Shown here piece after piece: positions 24,064 to 32,244 of a stretch of DNA of 37,750 nt. Under the pieces are notes generated by a model that was not told the origin of the DNA, did not search any database, and saw only the letters and a program-made list of their open reading frames with translations. This DNA comes from Pseudomonas sp. N40(2020) (GTDB lineage: Bacteria > Pseudomonadota > Gammaproteobacteria > Pseudomonadales > Pseudomonadaceae). The position numbers were made by a program, and so were the translations under genes. Each line of letters starts with the position of its first letter. The stretch's first letter is position 1. Where the stretch lies: assembly GCF_014472415.1 (NCBI RefSeq), contig NZ_JACSZV010000054.1, forward strand, positions 1-37,750. Reading direction: 5' to 3'.

Positions 24064-25293
24064 ATGAAAATTCTTATTCTTCACCGGGTGCCCTACCCGC
24101 GCATCGAGTACCACCGTGGCATCGATCATGATCTGCACGATGTCACCTACCTGGGCAAACAAGCGGCTATCGATACGCTGCCGGCCGAACTGCGCTGCCA
24201 CAGAGTGACTCGGCCGGGCGTAGGGAGCGCCTACGATGAAGCGCAACAGTGGCTGGCGCAGTTCCCGCAGCATTTTGACCGGATCATCTCGATGTCCGAG
24301 TACGAACTGCTCGACGCGGCACACCTGCGCGAAGTGCTGAACGTCGAAGGCGCTTCGGTGGCGGCGGTGAATCTGGCACGCAACAAGCTAGACATGAAGG
24401 CCGCCGTTGAAGCGCGGCAACTGCGCGTGCCGCGCTTCATGGCGCTTAAGCGCTATCTGGCACTTCAGGGCCATGTGCCTTGGCATGGCGCGACCGTGCT
24501 CAAGCCACACAGCGGTGCATCGAGCATGGACGTCAGCATTCACCAGCAGCCTGTGCGCGCCTTTGACGAGATCACTCGCAAGATCAGCGAACTGTCCCTG
24601 TGCATCGATGAGTTTCAGGTTGAAGAATTTATCAGCGGCCCCATCCGCCATTTCGACGGCCTGGTCCAGAACGGTCGAATCCTCACCATGCTCTCCAGCC
24701 AATACGTCGGCACTTGTCTGGACTACATGGAGCGCGGTCATCCGCTGGGCTCTTGGCACCTGGAAACCACCGCGCCGATGCAGGCATGGGTCAGTGCTGC
24801 GCTGGAAGCCGTGCAAATCCGCAATGGCGCATTCCATCTGGAAGCCATCATGGAAGATGACGAGCCAGTGTTCCTCGAAGTCGGCAACCGGGTCGGCGGC
24901 GCCGATGTGGTCGCGACTTACGAGTTGGCCACCGGCATCCACCTGCCATCGCTGGAGCTGCGCATCCACGTAGAGGGCGAAGTAGATATCGCACCACTCA
25001 CACAACAGCAGCCAAGCCTGGGCTTCGGCTGGTTTGTGTTCCCCGGGCACACTCACCGCGAGCGCATCTATCAGGGACTCGACGGCGCGGATGAATTGCG
25101 CTCAAACCCATTCGTCGTGCAGTGGAACGAGTTGCAACCAGGCGCGCTGTTGCCGGGCCACGTGACCTACTCGGCTTTCGAGGCGCCCTTGGCAGGCATC
25201 ATCAAAACCGCAGAACCGCAACAAACCAAGGCCTGGATGCAAACCCTGTTTTCCAGGGTGCGCCTGGCCGAAAACCTGACATCCGTCGCGTGA
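24064..25293 (+). CDS. ATP-grasp ligase 3
   Basis: A 409-residue ATP-grasp-like protein. The N-terminus MKILILHRVPYPRIEYHRGID is unusual. NLARNKLDMKAAVEARQLRVP (103-123) is the typical entry helix. K147 (ATVLKPHSGASSMDV) is the ATP lysine, E187/E188 (QVEEFISGP) the hinge, and E260 with E272-V-G-N275-R (FLEVGNRVGG) the magnesium site; Gly replaces the middle hydrophobic residue but the Glu and Asn are kept. It likely makes an amide bond on the same intermediate as ligases 1 and 2. The start at 24064 is 31 bp after ligase 2. No frameshift or truncation is visible. Confidence 0.86.
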   Translation: MKILILHRVPYPRIEYHRGIDHDLHDVTYLGKQAAIDTLPAELRCHRVTRPGVGSAYDEAQQWLAQFPQHFDRIISMSEYELLDAAHLREVLNVEGASVAAVNLARNKLDMKAAVEARQLRVPRFMALKRYLALQGHVPWHGATVLKPHSGASSMDVSIHQQPVRAFDEITRKISELSLCIDEFQVEEFISGPIRHFDGLVQNGRILTMLSSQYVGTCLDYMERGHPLGSWHLETTAPMQAWVSAALEAVQIRNGAFHLEAIMEDDEPVFLEVGNRVGGADVVATYELATGIHLPSLELRIHVEGEVDIAPLTQQQPSLGFGWFVFPGHTHRERIYQGLDGADELRSNPFVVQWNELQPGALLPGHVTYSAFEAPLAGIIKTAEPQQTKAWMQTLFSRVRLAENLTSVA

Positions 25294-25324
25294 CACAGCC
25301 CACCCTCATGAAGGCGACTCAGCA

Positions 25325-26221
25325 ATGAAACCACTGCACGTAGTATTGGCTGTACTGATCACGGCGATATGGGGTGTCAACTTCTCGGTCATCAAACTGG
25401 GATTGGCCACTGTAGACCCGTTTATTCTGGCGGGCATCCGCTTCAGTCTTTGTGCGTTACCAGCGATCTTTTTCATCCGCAAACCGAATGTGCCATGGCG
25501 CTACATCATCGGTTACGGACTGGTGTTCGGCATCGGCTTGTGGGGCATCGTCAACCTGGGCATCAAGGCCGGGCTCTCGGCAGGCATCGCATCGCTGGTG
25601 CTGCAATTCAGCGCGTTTTTCACGATTGTGCTGGGCGGCTGGGTGTTCAAGGAAGCCCTGACGCGCTTTCAGGTACTGGGCATGCTGATCGCACTCGGTG
25701 GATTGTTGTGCATCATCATGATCAGCGATGGTTCGGTCAGCCTGCCCGGTGTGCTGCTGGTGCTGGTGGGCGCGGTCTCATGGAGCGTCGCCAATATCAT
25801 CAACAAGAAGGCTAGCACCAAGGAAGTCTTCGGATTTCTGGTCTGGTCCAGCGCCTTTGCACCGATCCCGTTATTCGCACTCGACTACGCGGTGAACGGT
25901 AGCGCTGGCTACACCACGTTCGTCAATCAAGTGGATACCACTGCCGTGCTGTCGATCCTGTTTCAGGTTTACCCGAACACGCTGTTCGCCTACTGGATCT
26001 GGAACTCGCTGCTCAAGACCTATCCGGTTTCGACGGTCGCGCCACTGTCGTTGCTGGTGCCGATTTTCGGCATGCTCGGTTCGGTGTTGATCTTTCACGA
26101 AAGCGTGCCGGCGACCAAGGTACTGGCGGTGGTGCTGATCGTGCTCGGATTGGCCGTCGGCCTCTATGGACAGCGAATTTTCAATGCTATGTTTGCGCGT
26201 CCTGCGCGCACTTCAATATGA
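25325..26221 (+). CDS. EamA-family exporter in the cluster
   Basis: A 298-residue DMT transporter with ten predicted helices in two EamA repeats. The first helix, VVLAVLITAIWGVNFSVIKLGL, is the family hallmark; repeat two opens near LLVLVGAVSWSVANIINKKA. It resembles EamA/YdeD-type cysteine and amino-acid metabolite exporters. It ends in a four-base ATGA overlap with the next frame, tying it to the Tat-exported PLP enzyme. I infer that it moves the assembled cytoplasmic intermediate across the inner membrane. Confidence 0.9.
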   Translation: MKPLHVVLAVLITAIWGVNFSVIKLGLATVDPFILAGIRFSLCALPAIFFIRKPNVPWRYIIGYGLVFGIGLWGIVNLGIKAGLSAGIASLVLQFSAFFTIVLGGWVFKEALTRFQVLGMLIALGGLLCIIMISDGSVSLPGVLLVLVGAVSWSVANIINKKASTKEVFGFLVWSSAFAPIPLFALDYAVNGSAGYTTFVNQVDTTAVLSILFQVYPNTLFAYWIWNSLLKTYPVSTVAPLSLLVPIFGMLGSVLIFHESVPATKVLAVVLIVLGLAVGLYGQRIFNAMFARPARTSI

Positions 26222-26238
26222 ATCAACAGGGAATTGGT

Positions 26239-27588
26239 ATGAGTCTGGGAAGACGTGAATTCGTGGGGGCCGCAGTTGGTGCGACCCTGGTTGGAGGCAG
26301 CATGATTGCAGGTGTAGCGGGCGCACAGGCGGGTAACACGCCTGTTCAGGATGACTTGGTAAAAGCACTGGATCCCAATGATTGGGCATCCGTGCGGGCG
26401 CAGTTCAATCTGTCGCCGGAATTTGTGCATATTTCCAACTTCTTTCTCGCCTCAAACCCCAAGCCCGTGCGCGACGCGATGGCGCGCCATCGACAGGCGT
26501 TCGACGAAAATCCGTACACCTTCCTCGAAGACAACATGTTCGCCAGACCAGAGGACATGGTCTGGCGCAAAGTCTGCGCTGCGGCTGCCGACTACACCGG
26601 TGGACGCGCCGAGGATATCGCGCTGACGACCAGCACCACGCAGGGCCTGTCCATGGTCTACAACGGCCTGAAACTGGCACCCCACCAGGAAATCCTGACG
26701 ACCAACCACGAGTGGTACACCCATGACGAAGCGATGCGTCTGGCGGTCGTCAAGTGGGGCGGCAGCATTCGCCGGATCGACCTGTACGAAGGGCCGGACG
26801 ATGTCAGTGTCGACGCCATCGTCGCGCGCATTGAAAAAGCCATCAAACCGACAACCCGCATTCTTGCCATGACCTGGGTGCATTCGGGGACCGGCGTGCG
26901 GTTGCCGGCGCGAGAAATCGGCGCACTGGTGGCGCGGGTCAATCGCGATCGCTCCGAAACGGACAGAATCATCTACGTGATCGACGGCGTGCATGGCTTC
27001 GGCTGTTCCGAGGCTCAAGTGGCGAGTCTGGGTTGCGACTTTTTCAGCGCCGGCACGCACAAATGGATCCTCGGCCCGCACGGTACCGGGCTGGTCTGGG
27101 CCCGTGAAGGTCAGTGGGCACACATCACGCCGACCATTCCCACCATCATGGCCGCCGAGCCCGCCAACGCCTGGCGCCAACAGCGCGACCCACAGGGCGA
27201 GACGCAGGCAGCCTGGGTCAGCCCCGGTGGATTCCTCGCGTTCGAAAACCAGTGGGCCATGATCGAGGCATTCAAGTTCATCCAGCAGATCGGCCGCAAG
27301 CGCATCGCCGACCGCATCGCTGAACTCAATGGCCAACTGAAGGAAGGTCTGGCGAAGCTGCCCAACGTGTATTTGCACACACCGCAGGCTGCACAGTTCT
27401 CCGCCGGGTTTGTCTGCTGTGATGTCAAAGACCGCGCCCCCAAAGAGATTGTCGCCAGGCTCAAAGAGCAAAAAATCATTGCCAGCGCCACGCCTTATCG
27501 GCACTCGACGGTGCGCTTCTCCGCCGGGATCATCAACTCGCCCGAAGACATCGAAAAGACACTCAAAGTGATGCGCACGCTGGTCTGA
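26239..27588 (+). CDS. Tat-exported PLP-dependent enzyme, class-V aminotransferase fold (PvdN-like)
   Basis: A 449-residue protein with a twin-arginine signal: GRREFVGAA (RR at 5-6), a hydrophobic stretch, and a cleavage site after AQA at about 31, so the folded holoenzyme is exported to the periplasm. The mature part has the isopenicillin-N-epimerase/class-V aminotransferase fold: ISNFFLASNP, TTSTTQGLSMV (130-140, PLP phosphate site), D249 in IDGVHGFG (pairs with the pyridine nitrogen) and the Schiff-base lysine K275 in SAGTHKWILGP. Pyoverdine PvdN is the known periplasmic enzyme of this architecture. I start at 26239, where AGGGA is 6 nt upstream; an ATG at 26218 overlaps the exporter. Its role here is probably side-chain tailoring of the exported precursor. 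Confidence 0.88.
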   Translation: MSLGRREFVGAAVGATLVGGSMIAGVAGAQAGNTPVQDDLVKALDPNDWASVRAQFNLSPEFVHISNFFLASNPKPVRDAMARHRQAFDENPYTFLEDNMFARPEDMVWRKVCAAAADYTGGRAEDIALTTSTTQGLSMVYNGLKLAPHQEILTTNHEWYTHDEAMRLAVVKWGGSIRRIDLYEGPDDVSVDAIVARIEKAIKPTTRILAMTWVHSGTGVRLPAREIGALVARVNRDRSETDRIIYVIDGVHGFGCSEAQVASLGCDFFSAGTHKWILGPHGTGLVWAREGQWAHITPTIPTIMAAEPANAWRQQRDPQGETQAAWVSPGGFLAFENQWAMIEAFKFIQQIGRKRIADRIAELNGQLKEGLAKLPNVYLHTPQAAQFSAGFVCCDVKDRAPKEIVARLKEQKIIASATPYRHSTVRFSAGIINSPEDIEKTLKVMRTLV

Positions 27589-27700
27589 CACCCGCCCGAA
27601 TCGACTTCAGTTCCCTGCACTTGCTCAATGCCGGTGCGGTGGCTGGTGTCCGCCTTCCAGTTGAACAATCGCCGCGTACTCAAGGGCAAGGATCGATTAA

Positions 27701-28894
27701 ATGAATAAAAAAAACGCCGTCACCCAAAAAGCTGCAAAAGAGTTGGCCATGTTCCTGTTTTGCTCGACGGTTTATCGGTTGTTTTCCGGTGCGCTGATGG
27801 TCTCGCTGACCTGGACCATCCTCAATCAGGAAGAAGGCGGATATCTGCCCCTGGCGTTGGCGATTTTCTGCTCGTTCATTCCGGCGTTCATCACGCCGGC
27901 AATGATCAAGCGCCTGTCGCTGCGAATGAACGGTCGGCAGATGAGCAGTTGGTTTGTACTGGGGCTGGCGGGTATCGCGCTGATATCGGGCGTGTCCCGA
28001 GACTTCACCATCGGCCTGCTGATCACCAACCTGTTTGCCTGGCTGATGGTCATGTCGCTCGAAGCCAGCCTGGACATGTGGTTCACCCAGATTCAACGGG
28101 GTATGGACGAAACCAAAGTGCGACGCATCAGCGGTGCAACCACGGCCACCAGTCAGGCCGCGCTGATGATCGGCCCATTGCTGGCGGCAGGTTTGATGCC
28201 GATTCTTCCCGGCATGGGCTTCTCGATCGTACTCAGTGCCGGCTTCTTTATGGTCGCGGCAATTTGCTTCACCCGCGACAGTCTGCCGACGGTGGTAGAG
28301 GCGACTGCCGAAGTAGCCGAGCCCGCCAGGCTGCCGCTGACGCTGTTTGTGCCGATGGTATTGATCTGGCCGATCCTGGGGGCATTCAACTTTATGCTGC
28401 CGGTGTATGTGGCGAGCCACGGCTGGGCATTGTTTGAACTGGGTGTGCTCGATGCAGTGTTCGGCCTGGGCATGGCGCTGATCGGCGTGCTGGTGATCAT
28501 CGCCAATACCGGGCGCAACCTGATGGCCTATCTGTCAGGCCTGATTGCACTGGCGCTGATCTCCACATCAATGTGGTGGCTGCTGCCGGACAATCTGCTG
28601 CTCAAGGCACTGAGCCTGTTGATCCTCGGCATGGCTTTCGGTGGTGCGCGGGTGCATATCCGGGTTGCCATCGCCTGCCGCTACAGCGAGGCGGCGGTAG
28701 GTTTGTATGTCAGCCGGGCGAATGCCCTGGCGACGCCGGTGCTGCTGCTGATCCTCAGCCTACAACTGGCCATGATCAACAACGCCTGGCTGCTGCCATT
28801 CCTGCTGGTGACATTGAGCGTTGCGCTGCTGTTGCAGACCTCGGCGACGCGTTTTGCCCGAGGACATTCACGCACCGCAGCCGTGGGCGCCTGA
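27701..28894 (+). CDS. MFS exporter, last gene of the cluster
   Basis: A 397-residue membrane protein with about 12 helices, beginning AMFLFCSTVYRLFSGALMVSLTWTIL. A polar cytoplasmic loop separates two six-helix halves (near TRDSLPTVVEATAEVAEPARL, about 185-210). The MFS motif A in loop 2-3 is replaced by ITPAMIKRLSLRMNGRQM. The sequence is divergent, so the substrate is not predictable. It sits 112 bp after the PLP enzyme on the same strand and would serve in final release, self-protection or uptake of the product. A GC-rich hairpin (28916-28941) follows. Confidence 0.85.
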   Translation: MNKKNAVTQKAAKELAMFLFCSTVYRLFSGALMVSLTWTILNQEEGGYLPLALAIFCSFIPAFITPAMIKRLSLRMNGRQMSSWFVLGLAGIALISGVSRDFTIGLLITNLFAWLMVMSLEASLDMWFTQIQRGMDETKVRRISGATTATSQAALMIGPLLAAGLMPILPGMGFSIVLSAGFFMVAAICFTRDSLPTVVEATAEVAEPARLPLTLFVPMVLIWPILGAFNFMLPVYVASHGWALFELGVLDAVFGLGMALIGVLVIIANTGRNLMAYLSGLIALALISTSMWWLLPDNLLLKALSLLILGMAFGGARVHIRVAIACRYSEAAVGLYVSRANALATPVLLLILSLQLAMINNAWLLPFLLVTLSVALLLQTSATRFARGHSRTAAVGA

Positions 28895-28915
28895 CTCGGC
28901 GCTCTGCATTGGCGT

Positions 28916-28941
28916 AGCCCCGGTTCAGGTTCCCCGGGGCT
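28916..28941. terminator. Terminator-like hairpin between cluster and hrpB
   Basis: AGCCCCGG (28916-28923) and CCGGGGCT (28934-28941), perfect 8-bp arms with a 10-nt loop holding the hrpB stop codon. It is shared by two converging genes; there is no T-run. Confidence 0.5.
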
Positions 28942-31444
28942 TCGCCCGCGCCGTGGCTTCAGCCACCAGCGGATCATCCGGCCAGTAATGCTTCGGATAC
29001 CGCCCCTTCAAATCCTTTTTCACCTCGGCATAGGTGCTGCGCCAGAAGTTGGCCAGATCCTGTGTGACCTGCACCGGCCGCCGCGCCGGGGACAGCAAGT
29101 GCAACTTGACCACTTGCCGGCCGCCAGCGATTCGTGGCGTCTCGGCCAGGCCGAACAACTCTTGTAAACGCACCGCTAGAATCGGTGGAAACTCGCTGTA
29201 ATCCAGACGAATCGACGACCCCGACGGCACACTCAGATGATGCGGTGCCAGCTCATCGAGCCTTTGCGGCAGTGGCCATGGCAGTAGATTACGGACGATG
29301 CTCGACAGATCGAGATTGGCGAAATGGCTGAGCCGTGAGACTTTGCCCAAGTAAGGCATTAACCAATGCTCGAGGCTGTCGAGCAGCGTCGCGTCGCTTA
29401 CATCCGGCCACTGGCTTTCGTCCTGAGTATTGAGCTCCAACTGCCGCAACAACGCGACACGCGCCTGCCACTGACGCAGTTCCGCCGTCCACGGCAGCAG
29501 CTCCAGGCCTTTGCGCCGCACCAGATTGACCAGCGCCTGACTGCGCGCGGCTTCATCGAGGCCAGTCAATGGTTCACGACTCAGGATCAGTTCGCCTACC
29601 TTGCGCTGACGTTCAGCGCGCAACACGCCTTCGCGCTCGTCCCAATCCAGTTGATCGATGTTGCGTACCTGCTCGGCGAGCACCGAATCGAACAGCGCCG
29701 GATCGAAATCCGCCGCCAGATAAATTCGTTCTTCGCGCTGACCCTGTCGGCTGCCGAGGTCGGCGATGACGATCCACGGTTCTTTCATCAGGCTGTCGGC
29801 CTCGGCGAACAGCGCGGCGCGACCGTTGGCCAGTCGGTATTCGGCGCCTCCGGCACGACGTTGTTGGGCGACGCGATCCGGGTAGGCCAGCGCCAGTAAT
29901 GCGCCGAGCCAGCGCGGGTGATCCGGATCGCTGACCGGCTCGCTCGCCTTGCCGCGTAAGTAACCGCGATACTGCCGCGCCAGTTGTCGGGCACGTTGCA
30001 CACCGCCCTGAGCGCCGCGTGCCGCGCGTTCTTCGCCAGACAACAGCACCAGACGACTGTGCAAATCCGCCCCGGCGCCGCGCAAGATATCGCGCTCGCC
30101 GAGCAACGCGGCGACATCGCACGCCATGTTTGCCAAGCCCAACGCCTGCCCCCGCAGCAACAAATGGCCGATACGCGGATGCGCTGGCAATTCGGCCATG
30201 GCCTGACCGTGCGAGGTCAGCGCCTGGCCTTCCAACGCACCAAGACGCTGCAACAAATCCTGCGCCTGTGCATAAGCCGCTGTCGGTGGCTCATCGAGCC
30301 AGACCAGTTCCCCCGGCGTCACACCCCAGCGCCCCAATTGCAGCGCCAGGCTGGCCAGATCTGCCGACAGAATTTCCGCACTGCCATAAGCGGCCAGTTG
30401 CTCGTGCTGATCCTGCGACCACAACCGATAACACACACCCGGCTCCAGTCGCCCCGCCCGCCCCGCGCGCTGCGTGGCGCTGGCCTTGGAAATGCGTTGA
30501 GTGTCGAGGCGGGTCATGCCGCTGCCCGGATCGAAACGCGGCACCCGCGCCAGCCCGGCATCGATCACCACGCGCACGCCGTTGATGGTCAAACTGGTCT
30601 CGGCGATGTTGGTGGCCAGCACCACTTTGCGCTGGCCGGCCGGTGCCGGGTCGATAGCGGCGCGTTGGGCGTTGAGATCGAGTTCACCGTGCAACGGGCA
30701 GAGCAGCACGTCGCTGCGCTCGCCGATGGCGTCGGCCAATTGTTGATGGACGCGACGGATTTCCACCTGCCCCGGCAGGAACACCAACAGGCTGCCGGTT
30801 TCATCGTGCAGGGCTTCAAGGATGGTGGCGGTCACGCGCTGATCGATGTACTCGCCGGGCTGAAACGGCCGGCCCCAGCGCATGGTCACTGGATACATGC
30901 GTCCTTCGCTGCGCAGAATCGGTGCGTCGTCGAGCAACCCGGCCAGGCGTTCGCCCTCAAGGGTGGCCGACATCAGCAAAATCTTCAGCGGCTGTTCAGC
31001 TCGAAACAGCTCGCGACCGTTCAAACTAAGGGCCAGCGCCAGATCGGCGTCGAGGCTGCGTTCGTGAAACTCATCGAAGATCAGCAGGCCCACGCCTTCC
31101 AGCGCCGGGTCGTCCTGCAAACGGCGGGTGAGAATGCCTTCGGTGACCACTTCGATACGGGTGTTGGGGCCGACCTTGCTGTCGAGACGGATGCGATAGC
31201 CAACGGTTTCACCGACCTTTTCGCCCAGTTCGCTGGCCAGTCGTTCCGCTGCGGCACGCGCGGCGAGACGGCGCGGCTCCAGCATCAGAATGGTTTGCCC
31301 GTTCAGCCATGCTTCGTTGAGCAAGGCCAAGGGCACGCGGGTGGTTTTACCGGCGCCGGGCGGTGCTTCAAGCACGGCTTCGTGGCGTATCGCCAACGCT
31401 TCACGCAGGGCGGGTAAAACTTCATCGATCGGCAGCGAATTCAT
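28925..31444 (-). CDS. hrpB: ATP-dependent helicase HrpB
   Basis: An 839-residue DExH-box helicase, the usual HrpB length. Walker A is APPGAGKTT (27-35), motif II DEFH (124-127) and motif III SATLEG (near 167). RGRAGR-like motif VI is QRAGRAGRLEPG, followed by the helicase-associated HA2 domain and the HrpB-specific C-terminal region (LPSGSSIRLDYSEFPPILAVRLQELFGL). A cytoplasmic RNA helicase; its physiological role is poorly defined. The start is set at 31444 (MNSLPIDEVLP) with GGGGAG 5 nt upstream. A 25-bp inverted-repeat arm begins 11 bp before the start codon, so the mRNA leader or promoter carries this element. Confidence 0.95.
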   Translation of the reverse strand: MNSLPIDEVLPALREALAIRHEAVLEAPPGAGKTTRVPLALLNEAWLNGQTILMLEPRRLAARAAAERLASELGEKVGETVGYRIRLDSKVGPNTRIEVVTEGILTRRLQDDPALEGVGLLIFDEFHERSLDADLALALSLNGRELFRAEQPLKILLMSATLEGERLAGLLDDAPILRSEGRMYPVTMRWGRPFQPGEYIDQRVTATILEALHDETGSLLVFLPGQVEIRRVHQQLADAIGERSDVLLCPLHGELDLNAQRAAIDPAPAGQRKVVLATNIAETSLTINGVRVVIDAGLARVPRFDPGSGMTRLDTQRISKASATQRAGRAGRLEPGVCYRLWSQDQHEQLAAYGSAEILSADLASLALQLGRWGVTPGELVWLDEPPTAAYAQAQDLLQRLGALEGQALTSHGQAMAELPAHPRIGHLLLRGQALGLANMACDVAALLGERDILRGAGADLHSRLVLLSGEERAARGAQGGVQRARQLARQYRGYLRGKASEPVSDPDHPRWLGALLALAYPDRVAQQRRAGGAEYRLANGRAALFAEADSLMKEPWIVIADLGSRQGQREERIYLAADFDPALFDSVLAEQVRNIDQLDWDEREGVLRAERQRKVGELILSREPLTGLDEAARSQALVNLVRRKGLELLPWTAELRQWQARVALLRQLELNTQDESQWPDVSDATLLDSLEHWLMPYLGKVSRLSHFANLDLSSIVRNLLPWPLPQRLDELAPHHLSVPSGSSIRLDYSEFPPILAVRLQELFGLAETPRIAGGRQVVKLHLLSPARRPVQVTQDLANFWRSTYAEVKKDLKGRYPKHYWPDDPLVAEATARAKPRGT

Positions 31445-31454
31445 ACTGGCTCCC

Positions 31455-31712
31455 CAGGGCGTGCCCACAGTAAATTGCGAGTCGCGTTAAAGCTGTGAGC
31501 GTGCCAGGCAAGGCGCGGGATGCAGGTAAGGGTCGTTTCCTTGCCAAATCCCGCAACGCAGCATGGCGCGCTCACAGCTTTAGCCCGGAGGGCCGAACCC
31601 CGACAGGATTCATCAGCCTTCACGCGGTGTCGATCTGGAGAAAACAACTTCAATCCTCAACGTATTTCGGTAGGGGTGAGACGAGGCCGCAATTTACTGT
31701 GGGCACGCCCTG
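31455..31712. repeat. 258-bp inverted-repeat-bounded element (MITE-like)
   Basis: Perfect 25-bp terminal inverted repeats at 31455-31479 and 31688-31712 (each containing GGGCGTGCCCACAGTAAATT or its complement). Nested inside are perfect 14-bp arms at 31488-31501 and 31569-31582 (TAAAGCTGTGAGCG), and crossing arms GGCAAGG/CCTTGCC and GCGGGAT/ATCCCGC (31507-31554). It contains no gene. It fills most of the 365-bp gap between hrpB and the lipoprotein gene. No clear target-site duplication is seen. Confidence 0.8.
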
Positions 31713-31809
31713 CCAGCCGCGAGTATAACGGCGAACTGCCGGGCGTTTGTCAGGGTCTTAATTCCACACAACGCTGCTTCGTTTTTAGATGACTCAGGAG
31801 ATCTATCCC

Positions 31810-32229
31810 ATGCGTTTACCCTTTCGCCTGATCGGCGGTGTACTGGTCGCCACCCTGCTCACTCAAATCACCGCGTGCGGCTCGATTTTCTACCCGGATC
31901 GACGCGGCCAGATCGATGGCAAGATCGACCCGGCGATTGCCGTGCTCGATGCCGTGGGTCTGCTGTTCTACATCGTCCCGGGGCTGATCGCATTTGCAGT
32001 CGACTTCGCCACCGGCGCGATTTACTTCGAACCGGGCCACACCGCGCAAGTCGATCCGGCCAAGCTCAAGCAAGCCATTGGCCCGGACGGTCAGGTCGAT
32101 AACCTGAAGTTGCAGGCTATTCTCGAATCTGAACTGGGCCGCAATCTGCCGCTGGATGATCCGCGCCTGATCCAGCACAAGGGCAGCACTCAACAACTGG
32201 CGATGTTCGGCCTGCAACCCGCCGCATAA
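31810..32229 (+). CDS. Small putative lipoprotein
   Basis: A 139-residue protein with a lipoprotein signal: a hydrophobic stretch and an ITAC lipobox ending in Cys near residue 21. A central hydrophobic segment (VLDAVGLLFYIVPGLIAFAVDFATGAIYF) lies within the mature protein, consistent with membrane association; PDRRGQIDGKIDPA precedes it. Homologues in Pseudomonas are often labelled polyribonucleotide nucleotidyltransferase, a name this short sequence does not support. AGGAG stands 9 nt before the ATG at 31810. Function unknown. It is followed by the FieF-like gene 15 bp downstream. Confidence 0.82.
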   Translation: MRLPFRLIGGVLVATLLTQITACGSIFYPDRRGQIDGKIDPAIAVLDAVGLLFYIVPGLIAFAVDFATGAIYFEPGHTAQVDPAKLKQAIGPDGQVDNLKLQAILESELGRNLPLDDPRLIQHKGSTQQLAMFGLQPAA

Positions 32230-32244
32230 GGAAACCATGCCCCC

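Noticed and set aside
26239..27588. Calling the Tat PLP enzyme PvdN itself
   Set aside because: No pyoverdine genes are nearby and the cluster context differs; only the architecture is shared.
29984..31417. A 477-codon plus-strand frame opposite hrpB
   Set aside because: Antisense shadow; hrpB motifs on the other strand are complete.
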